Assembly (NCBI GenBank): GCA_037176905.1
Contig: JBBBWG010008680.1
Span: forward strand, 1-23,987
DNA: 23,987 nucleotides
Origin: Azolla pinnata
Lineage: Eukaryota > Streptophyta > Polypodiopsida > Salviniales > Salviniaceae
Reading direction: 5' to 3'
The position numbers and the translations under genes are program-made. Position 1 is the stretch's first letter. The number at the start of each line of letters is the position of its first letter. This document shows, piece by piece, positions 9,867 through 18,593 of this stretch. The notes under the pieces were generated by a model. It did no database searches, was not told where the DNA came from, and saw only the letters and a list, made by a program, of their open reading frames with translations.

Positions 9867-12800
9867 TCAATGGGGCTCAGCTGGGAGGAGCTTTAAACTC
9901 CGCATCCATTCACAAAAGCTCAATTCATCGACATAATAGAATTTGCTTTTCAAGTTTGCCCGCTGTTCCGGTGTCAAAGTCCGCAATTGTGGAAACCTTG
10001 CTTCCTGGAAGAAGAAGAAGAAGAAGAAGAAGAAGAGTAAAAGAAAAACACAAACATGTGGTTGAGCAGAGTATCTAACACTGTTGAAACAAAAAAAAAC
10101 TACTAGAAAAATCTTCCACAACAAAGGAGAAAAAAGAAAAAAGATATGAACCAGTGTTAACACTACCTGTTCATACGGGGGATCTTTGTGCGCTGGGATA
10201 AGCCTTGCTTGAAGGTATCTTGCTTGTGAAGTGCCTTCCTGCGTGATCCAAATATTACAGTAAACTCTCTAATTTGATTTACTCTACTGAGTACAGAAAT
10301 TAAATTTACAACAATAGCAGTGGTTTCTCCCCATATATTTCACAAAAAGAAAAATGGCTCAATAGCAGACATGATATTCCTGCGATTCTCTTCCTGACAG
10401 CACAAATAGCAAGACTGCTCTTCCATCACTTCGTGCTCATATTTTCCCATCTTGATCTGTAACTGTTGTTTAGAGTTTGTGACATGTGTGTCCTGATCCC
10501 ATGAGTGGAATGTAAATCCATATATGAAGTTTGGATGCTATATTCATTTTCTGAGCAAAGGCCATCATGGACCTTACTCGTGCCTATTTTGTATCCAGAT
10601 TTGGTGATATATGTTTGGAATGGATCACTACATTCCGGTCAGATGGAGATGTATGTAGCTAAGGCATGTGTTGGATTCGGAATTCATGCCAGGCTATTTA
10701 GATTGAAGAGTCGACAGTGGGCAAGACAAGTACCAATGAAATTGTTAAGCCAAGTTTTGGATTTGCTGAAATCTTAAACCAAGGAGCACAAGGCAGAAAG
10801 TGTCAGTGATTCAGAGTCATGCATTTCACAGTTTCACGTCTCCAAGAAAAACAAGGTATCATAGCCTACAAGGAGTTTGACATTGCATAAAGGCTTGTTC
10901 AGAAATGACGGTAAAGGAATATGAGATTGTATAAAGTTCTTGTTCAGAAATGAGAACCAAGGGCTTTGCCAGTAACTATGTTCTACCAACCTTTATGGAG
11001 GGTTACTTCTAGTTCAATAGCCTTATGCATGGTGAAAACAAGCATTTCCATTAGATGCAATTCTGTACCCTATTGACCACTTGGGTCGCTTGAGACCGGA
11101 TGCAATTTATGTACCTGAATCACTCAAGACTAGCTGCAATTCTGTACCTGATTCACCATTTGAATCTATTCACTACTTGGATCACTTGAGACCAGGTGCA
11201 ATTCTGTACCGGATTCACCATTTGAATCACTTGAGGCCATGTCATAACTGGTCAAATCCTACATTTGCTGTTTATGTCTTCAATCCTTTCTACAAACCAT
11301 CTCATTATGATTATCTTGGATTTGAGGCATCACTTTAAGAATATTTCACCTTTCCTCTTGAGGCTTGAAAACAATGCTATAGTTCCCAGTATTCTTTCAT
11401 AGACAGCCATGAGAGATGGTACTTATATCCTTATTAAGACTAATATGATGGGAGCCTATATATTGATCATGAATTGCATAACACAATACAATCAGCCCTG
11501 AGTCCATACTGTAGAATTGGCATTCTAATCAGGAAGATCAGACTATATACTACAGATCTTACTAGTAATGAATTACCTTGAAGGAGAGTACCCGAGGTGC
11601 GGGGAACCTTTGTTCTGTCAACTCCTCAACCAGTGTCTTGCATGCTGCAAATGCAGATGCACACAATGTCTTGTCTGCGGCTAGTTCCGAACCCTAAAAC
11701 AATTAAAAAAGAAACATATTCAAGGGACTTTGCACACTATCAATTCTCCATTGAGGGAAGCTAATCAGGAAAATTAAACGCTTACCATCCAGATGAATAC
11801 ATCTGTGCCATGATCAAGAACAATCGCTGCATCTGATTGCATTGCAAGATCATATGCTGGCAGCTCTTCAAATGTACCTCCTTCACGATGCATGAGGACT
11901 CGAGGACATATTATGCGTAATGACATATCAAATGAAGCATGCAAGAACATGTTCCTAAGAACCACTCTTTCATCCTCATGGCCAATGATACTCCCCAGCA
12001 AAGGACCTCGCCTCAAATGGAACAGAATCTCACCTAATTTCGGGAACTCTCTGGGAAAACTGCGTAATGAGGTCTTACTCAATGACTTGCCAAACTTCGC
12101 AGCAATTTGTTTCATCCTTTCATCAATAGATCCTCGCATGTCTACAGTATCTGAAGCATTCTTTGCAAATGCTGCTGTCCTCTTGCCAATTATCACAGAA
12201 GCTACTTCATCATCGATGCTCTGCATATAGATTGCCAAGCTACTTGTTGTCGGCAGCCTTATGGTGATGACTCGTGTAACATTCATTAGTTGTGAATTAG
12301 TGTATTGGGCCACAAACTGAAAGTACACGTTTTCTTCTTTTATGTCCTTTTTCAGTTCAAAGCACATCGTAAAGCTCTGACATTCCTCCATTGTCGGCAC
12401 CTCCATGGAGACTGACTTGTCATTTTTGGCAGTCCCATCTGTACTAACGGTAGCAGCTTTTCCTGGTCCTATGATATGATTAGCTGTAAAACACTCTGAA
12501 AAACGAGACTCGAAAACACCACGGAATCCTGATGTTCTTTGAGCTGCTCTCTGTAAATTGAGACCAAAGGACTCACCAAAATCATCATGCAAGATAAGCA
12601 CACCCCCTGAAGCTGTGGCCAATGGTTCAACCACTGGCACTCTTACAGGGCATGTCCCTGCACAAAGTATATCCACAATCGCATCCTGTCTACGAGCTTC
12701 TTGACCTAAATGCTCCATTTGCTTCATAGCTTTCCGCACCAAATACATGTAGTTTGGATGGTTCTGAGAATGAGGTACCGAACCGGGACCTAGGGTGTTA

Positions 12801-14796
12801 GGTCCACCAGCACAAATCAGCAAACGGCTACAGCCTCCAGACCTTTTTACCATGCTTCTTGGAATTTCCATGGAGGGTCCTTGGATCAACGAAAGGGCAA
12901 CTTCTACAGCTGTGCCCATACAGCGGTCCCTTGATGCTTCAGACAAGTTCCCTTTGTAGGGGCGTAACGATGATATAATAGAATGAGCCACTGACAAACA
13001 AACATGCAATGGAGCAAGATATACACCTGTACCATAGAGCAAAGTCTTCTGAAGCTCCTGATTCAGGACAGTGTTACCCGGGAAGACATCCGCCGCAGCT
13101 ACTTCTAATTGGGAGAAATCATACACCGAAACTGTTCTACCATAGGTTATGATCCCAAGTCGAGTAGCCGGTGCTAAACAATCGAGCAAGCCATGGAGGG
13201 AGCTCTGCAGATGCTGCAGATGAGTGTCATCTAGGCTCTCATCAATAAGGATCATGGTGGGAGCAGCCATTATCGTTTCAGAGACTGGCGAGAATCCCGG
13301 GCGCCTGGAGCTAATCTCGACATAATCCACGACAGAGGTGATGAGCTCTGGCCAGTTCACGAGCTCTTCTTTGCTTGCTGCTCTGTATTCCCCTGAGCTA
13401 CTATTCATCTTGTCACACAGGGGGCATTTCCAATGGCCAGTGTTAGGATCTATACTACAATACAAGTTGGAGAAAGCACCGCAGTTTCGGCATCGGCAAG
13501 GACTTCTTCTCACAATCGGTGGGCTTGGGATCACCTCCCTTGCAGGGCATACAATTGCACCGAAGCCGAGACTCGGCGTATTCAATGTCTTCTTATCCTT
13601 TGATGCCTGTTACATAATCGACGCAAGCTGATAAATCTAAAGCACCTTAGGATCATGAGTAATGCAAGGATTGGTGGAAATAATGCAGAAAGAAATGATA
13701 AGCAGAAACCGGGACACGATTGATCATGGTTGAAGCAAAAATTGCTGGAACCATACACAAACAACCAATAAGCCCAAAAGCAGAGAACTAGGGTGAGCTA
13801 GCTATGTCTCACTGGATCCATGAGATCTGTTAGCACGAGATCTTTGTCGATATCTTGAAATCCATAAGAACTTCTGCTTACTACAAATTTACATCCATGT
13901 GGCAAAATAGCAGAAGTTTGGCTGTGTCTCACTTGGTCCATGAGATCTGTTAGCACGAGATCTTCGTCGATATCTTGAAATCCATAAGAACTCAACTTCT
14001 GCTTACTACAGATTTACATCCATGTGGAAAAATAGCAGAAAATCCTGATTGCCTGTCATGCTTCTGCCTGAGAAAAAAGAAGAGCTGGAAAACCAAATGA
14101 TCTTCATATGCATATGAGGGCTCTGAGAGCTTAGCCCAATTGCTTCCATGGAAACAGAGAATCATCATTCACATGCCAAACATTCCTTGCATTCCAACCC
14201 CCTGTAATCTCCTCGCTTCGCGCCATGATTTTCCACAGAACCAAACAAAAATGAATTTTCACACCTCGGATTCTCTCGGGGGTTTCCATAGCCAAAACAC
14301 CGAAGAAGAAGCAAACCAGAGACAAAGAAAGCTTAGATCCAAAGACACAGGCATGGAAGGGGGGGGGGGAGGGGCTTACTGTGTGAGCAGAGAAGAGCAC
14401 AAAGGAGGAGGCGGCAGACCAGGTCGAAGAATCGGAGCTCAATTGTGCGGCGCCGTTCATCATCATGGCGGCCGGGGAGCGATGATCTGCTCCCGGGACA
14501 ACAGGGATTTCACGAAAAGAAGCCGATGATGGTGGAGATGATGAAGCAGAAGCAGCAGCAGAAGCAGCAGAAGCCGAAGGAGACGCGAAGGAAGGAGGAG
14601 GAGGAGGCGAGTAGATCCTGGCGGTTGAGGATCCGTCTGCATCTGCATCTGCATCTGCATCTGCTGTTGTTGCGGATCGATGGTGCGGATCCGGCCAAGG
14701 TCCGTTGAAGGAAAGAGGGATCTCTGCAGAGCTCGGGAACTGGCGAGCGATGGCGGGGGGCGGAGGAAAGCTTGTCTGCCTCTGTGTGTCCGCCAT
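9867..14796 (-). CDS. SEC23: SEC23-like COPII coat protein, divergent plant lineage (5 exons, 854 aa)
   Basis: COPII inner-coat subunit and Sar1 GTPase activator in ER-to-Golgi vesicle budding. Exons in reading order: 14796-14380, 13606-11786, 11693-11577, 10238-10167, 10004-9867; all junctions are phase 0 with GT-AG borders. Residues 1-139 are a Ser/Ala/Pro-rich, probably disordered leader starting MADTQRQTSF, with an (Ala-Asp)5 run. The zinc finger has Cys178/Cys181 and Cys200/Cys203. The trunk domain begins near residue 254, the helical part includes HLRRGPLLGSIIGHEDER, and the gelsolin-like end includes VLDHGTDVFIWMG. SQAR with Arg792 matches the position of the Sar1-directed arginine finger of Sec23. 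The last residues are FCEWMRSLKLLPAEPH. Domain order, long N-terminus and length match the Arabidopsis At4g01810-type SEC23 (about 880 aa) rather than canonical Sec23 (about 765 aa). The large exon alone begins at a TTG, not an ATG, which is why the upstream exon is needed. Confidence 0.93.
10008..10034 (+). repeat. (GAA)9 microsatellite at the last 3' splice site of the SEC23-like gene
   Basis: Nine GAA units read as (TTC)9 on the transcribed strand. They end three bases before the CAG acceptor of the last SEC23-like exon (exon edge 10004), so the microsatellite supplies the polypyrimidine tract. Confidence 0.9.
10239..11576 (-). other. Intron 3 of the SEC23-like gene with a degenerate tandem repeat
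   Basis: A 1.3 kb intron. Between 11056 and about 11245, four diverged copies of a unit recur, marked by TGCAATTCTGTACC or close variants at 11056, 11101, 11135 and 11197, with CACTTGGATCACTTGAGACC-like words between them. A 90-codon open frame at 10505-10777 on the plus strand begins at GTG, lies wholly in the intron and has no recognisable features. Confidence 0.75.
13607..14379 (-). other. Intron 1 of the SEC23-like gene with a 120 bp tandem duplication
   Basis: The 773-base intron carries two adjacent copies, 13801-13920 and 13921-14045. They share GAGATCTGTTAGCACGAGAT and TCGATATCTTGAAATCCATA; copy 2 has a five-base insertion and a handful of substitutions. A C-rich run on the transcribed strand (11 G at about 14359-14369) lies just inside the donor site. 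Confidence 0.85.
14636..14663 (+). repeat. CTGCAT hexamer repeat encoding (Ala-Asp)5 in SEC23-like exon 1
   Basis: Read on the minus strand as GCAGAT units, giving the alternating Ala-Asp run at about residues 45-54 of the SEC23-like protein. The frame is preserved by the period of six. Confidence 0.85.
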
Positions 14797-14823
14797 AGCT
14801 GCCGCTGCTCCTGCTCCTCTCGT

Positions 14824-14886
14824 CTTCCTCTTCCTTCTTCCTTCTTCCTTCTTCCTTCTTCCTTCTTCCTTCTTCCTCTTCCTCTC
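14824..14886 (+). repeat. TTCCTTC heptamer repeat in SEC23-like 5' UTR
   Basis: About six heptamers in tandem, reading as GAAGGAA on the transcript strand, from about 30 to 90 bases upstream of the SEC23-like ATG at 14796. It is probably in the 5' leader. Long frames across this block on either strand arise from its lack of stops. Confidence 0.75.
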
Positions 14887-15077
14887 TGTATACGCATACG
14901 TATCTGCACGTATTGTACGTGTATACGCGCCCGTATGTACGTACGGACACATATATATACGGAGCATCTGCTTCGTCTCCTGCTCGCCAAAGGAACGGAA
15001 TCGAATCGGCTCTGCATTCTGCACAGGAATCAGGATCGCATCCCAAAGTGCAGACCTCGCCCCAGCCATAGCCACTG

Positions 15078-15100
15078 AAACCCTAACCCCCCCCCCCCCC
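15078..15100 (-). promoter_or_regulatory. Telomere-type box beside a C14 run, upstream of the SEC23-like gene
   Basis: AAACCCTAA at 15078-15086 is a classical telo-box, followed directly by fourteen C residues (15087-15100). It lies about 280 bases upstream of the SEC23-like start codon, a reasonable promoter or leader position. Assignment is by motif and position only. Confidence 0.45.
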
Positions 15101-15162
15101 GCATTTCTTGCTTGCATTTGCAAGACGCAATCTTGCTATCTACACCCATCGCTCTGCTGCGT

Positions 15163-15858
15163 ATCGAGCTTCCGATTCCGCGCATCTTTGCTTCTGCTGG
15201 AAAGCAGATTTGACGGGTCATCAGATCAGAGATCCTTCCTGTGAAAGAACTGGGGCGTTGTTGATTCCTGCAGTATGTGGCTAGGTGGGAACTTCTTGGA
15301 TTGCCTGCGAATCGAGCTTCCAGCTCTCAGAGAATTCTCCGCGATTGCATCACTATTTCTGCTGGAAACCAGATTTGAGGATCATCAGATCCTTCCTGTG
15401 AAGAAACTGGGCGTCGTTGATTCCTGCGGTATGTGGCTAGGTGGGAACGTCTTGGATTGCCTGCGAATCGAGCTTCCGGCTCTCAGAGAATTCTCGGCGA
15501 TTGCATCACTATTTTCTGCTGGAAACCAGATTTGAGGATCATCAGATCCTTCCTTCCTGTAAAAGAACTGGGCGTTGTTGATTCTTGCAGTATGTGGCTA
15601 GGTGGAACTTCTTGGATTCCGGTGCGAATCGAGCTTCTCCAGCTCTCAGAGAATTCTCCGCCATTGCATCACTATTTCTGCTGGAATGCACATTTGAGGA
15701 TCATCAGATCCTTCCTGTGAAGAACTGGGCGTTGTTTATTCCTTAGATATAGTCACCTGGAAATCGAGCTTCCAATGCTTTGAGAATTCTCCATCGTTGC
15801 ATCACGATCTCTGCAGCGGATCGAGGATCATCAGATCCTTCCTGTGAAGAATTGGGCG
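15163..15858 (+). repeat. Five tandem copies of a ~150 bp unit upstream of the SEC23-like gene
   Basis: The anchor word ATCGAGCTT occurs at 15163, 15311, 15467, 15628 and 15763. A second anchor, ATCCTTCCTGTGAA or a near match, occurs at 15232, 15389, 15546, 15708 and 15835. Copies 2 to 4 are most alike; the first and last are diverged or shortened. Shared words include GTATGTGGCTAGGTGG and GGATCATCAGATCCTTCC. Short open frames through the repeat are not credible genes. Confidence 0.88.
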
Positions 15859-15882
15859 TGATTTATTCAATGGGTAGCATAT

Positions 15883-16677
15883 TTGATGACGAGAAATTCG
15901 GAGATAATTTTGGGACATGCATCTGTGGCCTCATCTGCAATCAATACAAATGGAAAGAAACTCTTCCACTCATTGTTTGAGAGGTTCCATAAAACTCTTG
16001 TTTGTGCTTTGAAAGAGGTCCTTCTGGACTCACAGGCCCTACAATGTCTGCAAGTTGTGCTTTAAGAGAAATCTTCAGCTAATTTGACAGAGAGGAAGTT
16101 CCTTTTCATTGGCGCAGCGCTGATTGAGCTTCTTTGTTTGTACTTTGCTCCAGAAGAGATCATATTTCAGTCTGATCTTTATCAAAGAACTCTTGACCCA
16201 GCCGAAGCATTCTTCACCCATTGTAGAGAGGGGAGAGGAGGTTCAATTCCCATGCCAGCAAATGTTCTTCTTGCCTCAAAAGAGTACCAGAATGTTAAAA
16301 CAGTGACATTGAAAGAAAGGGGTATATGTAGAAACTTGTCATGTTATATTTTTGCCAATAGAGTTCTTTTGGCTCTCCATCATTGCCTGGGAGGGTGTGC
16401 TAGTAATCTTCATCTTTATGCCGTGAAATATAAAACCAACGAAGGCATTCACGTCGAGCGGTGTGCATTGTTGAATCAGATAGTCATGGAAGCTACACCG
16501 AAATTTCCTCCACCACTGTTATGGGCTTGGGTACGTCAAAGAAGGCGACTCTTGGAAATAGATTTTGCAATAGCTCTCATCTTTGAAAACATGTCTCAGA
16601 AAACAAAGCATCAAGAAGATAACAAAATTATGGTGCTAGATGTGATATTTGATTCTTTTGTTTTCAAACTGAAATAA
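15883..16677 (+). CDS. Unrecognised open frame, possibly decayed or orphan (one internal stop)
   Basis: One reading frame stays open from TTG at 15883 (ATG at 15886) to TAA at 16675-16677, apart from a single TAA at 16063-16065. The downstream part (16066-16677) is 203 codons without a stop, long for this AT-rich background. No ATG stands at its start: the first is internal at 16252. The product includes a hydrophobic stretch (FLFIGAALIELLCLYF) and a basic-acidic C-terminal half with WAWVRQRRRLLEIDFAIALI. I do not recognise any family, catalytic motif or repeat. It could be a pseudogene with one nonsense change, two exons with an unseen junction, a non-coding RNA, or chance. Its 5' side abuts the tandem repeat at 15163-15858. 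Confidence 0.25.
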
Positions 16678-18209
16678 GAAAACATCAGAGACTGATCTTT
16701 CTTCATGGGCAAGAAATGTAAGCTCTCTGCTACAATGGTAAGCAATCCGTGTCCCTCAATTTCAAGGAGCTTTTGAATTTTTTTATCGTCTGCTGCAAAT
16801 GATGGTCATTGTCCCAAAGGTTAATATTGTCATACAGCCTTTCTTGTTACAAGGTATTATGACTTTGATACACAAGTTTTTCTTCTGCTTAGAACTACTG
16901 ATCGGAAATGGTTCAGTTGGATTTTAGGCTCGAATCAAATCCATTTGAACATTTTGAAGCCCAAACATAGAATACCAAACCGAGCTGTGGAGCGGTTTTA
17001 TGGAGTTTTAGAACAGTTAAATACAAAGAATCTGAGCTGTTAAGCCAGTAACTGCAAGCCAACTTGAACTCAGGCTGAAAATTTTTCTACTTCAAAAACT
17101 GAACCCAAACTGAAATAGCTAAGCTGTTTAAACCCTTTTGGTTGTGGTCACATTGTTTCATAAGGTTTCAAACATGAGAAACTGCTCTCCTCTTTCGGTT
17201 AATGTATCGATGCGCTCTATCATCCTTTTTCTGCATATGAGGTATCTGATTACACAGAGATGCAGCATCAAATCAGAAACAATATTTGGAAACGTGTACA
17301 GACATTAGTAACATGCTGATACCATTATGTTGATTTCTGACTCTCTGGAGAAGCAACTTTCCGATGCTTTAAGGTTATTTTTGTACACACAAAGATCTGA
17401 CAATATAAGTGGTTTATGTTAAATGCCACTCAAGCACAGGTGAAAATTCGAGAATCCAAATGCTTCTGACACAAAAAGAAGCTGGCTATGAGCCCTACAA
17501 ACAGGGGATTAGTTCTCTATCTGGCCTGCAACCGAAGGTCCGATAAGCTGCCAATGCATCAGTGTTCTCAAATTTCCTGGGCAGAATCAGAGGCACAAAA
17601 TGTCATTGCTAAACATGCTTGCTTCCGGAGACTGAATACACGTTATTGACACAGAATGTATGCTTGGGCTCATCTTGATTCATCCCATCCCTTAGCTGAC
17701 AGGTGATTTCTGAAATTGGAGCATCCAGAGCCACCGATATTAACAGTACAAATATGTCGTTTGATGATGCAGTACTGGCATGCATTCTGTGGGGTTTTTC
17801 TGCTTGCTCAATACACCCACAGAATTTGGATTTGTTAGAGAAGGAAAATGGATCTGGTGTTCCAATGGCTGCAAAAACAGAAACCTATACTCCTGCCACA
17901 CATTTCATGCAATTTGGTTCAAATAGTTGGTGCTTGCTGAAGAAGCATTCTTTCACATGTGTTTTCAGCAGATTTAGATGCATTTTGATGAAAAACAAGA
18001 AGCAAAGTCTGGCCAATTTGTTTTTCACTATGATGGAAGGCTTCAGCGATCGACAACAATACTTGCAAATATGATGTAATACAATTTAGTTGCAGGTTTG
18101 GTTGCGATTCCAGCTTGGATTTTACGCTAACAAAGCTCCGAGGGATCATTTTAAGCGAAGCTCAGCATCAGTCATCATCACCCCATTGTAATTTTCCAAC
18201 CTCAAGGGT
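16678..18209. other. Intergenic stretch without a recognisable gene
   Basis: About 1.5 kb, AT-rich, no tandem repeat or mobile-element end seen. An open frame at 17703-18074 begins at GTG and shows no family features. Confidence 0.5.
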
Positions 18210-18213
18210 CTAC

Positions 18214-18230
18214 GGTTTAGGGCTATATAA
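18214..18230 (+). promoter_or_regulatory. Possible core promoter: telo-like box plus TATA box
   Basis: GTTTAGGG at 18215-18222 is followed by CTATATAAG with TATATAA at 18224-18230, a good plant TATA arrangement on the plus strand. A 31-codon ATG frame follows at 18284-18379, lysine-rich and unrecognised. This lies in the presumed 3' UTR side of the minus-strand coiled-coil gene, so any transcript would be antisense to it. Weak evidence. Confidence 0.25.
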
Positions 18231-18449
18231 GATAGAAAGTGTGATTCAAGAGTAAGCACGACAAGAGTGAGATCCAAATTGAAATGCAAAAACCAAAGCG
18301 AATTGGAAAGGCTACAATTTCATCGAAATTGGGATCTTATACGAAAACGATTGGAATAAAGAAACCATATCTCATTTGAGAGGCAACAATTGAAATAAGA
18401 AACCATTTCATTTGAAAGCTTCCTCATTGTGTACAAATGAGCCATTGAC

Positions 18450-18469
18450 TATATATATATATATATATA
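18450..18469 (+). repeat. (TA)10 microsatellite
   Basis: Ten TA units followed by CATATATG. It lies in the 3' flank of the minus-strand coiled-coil gene. Confidence 0.9.
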
Positions 18470-18593
18470 CATATATGTCAAGGAAAGAAATTTGTATAAG
18501 AATCCACCGAAGAAGATGTGTCTGCAATCTGAGTTTTATCTCGGGCAAGCAAGTAGATCGTATCTGCAGCGTGGGCCTCGGAAAAATAGTCAT

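Noticed and set aside
9589-9870. 93-codon minus-strand frame after the SEC23-like stop
   Set aside because: It lies in the 3' UTR of the SEC23-like gene, which ends cleanly at the stop codon at 9867-9869.
10505-10777. 90-codon plus-strand frame
   Set aside because: Begins at GTG inside a SEC23-like intron, with no recognisable composition or family.
14131-15123. 330-codon minus-strand frame taken as one protein
   Set aside because: Only the part from the ATG at 14796 to the splice donor at 14380 matches the SEC23-like leader. The rest is 5' UTR microsatellite and intron.
14705-15244. 179-codon plus-strand frame with Leu/Phe/Ser-rich runs, looking like a membrane protein
   Set aside because: It is the antisense reading of the heptamer repeat in the SEC23-like leader; the hydrophobic runs come from TTCCTTC units.
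16230-16260. GGTTCAATTCCC resembling a tRNA T-arm
   Set aside because: No matching acceptor stem, D-arm or anticodon arm could be laid out around it.
17703-18074. 123-codon plus-strand frame
   Set aside because: Begins at GTG in an intergenic stretch, with no motif and no splice partner seen.
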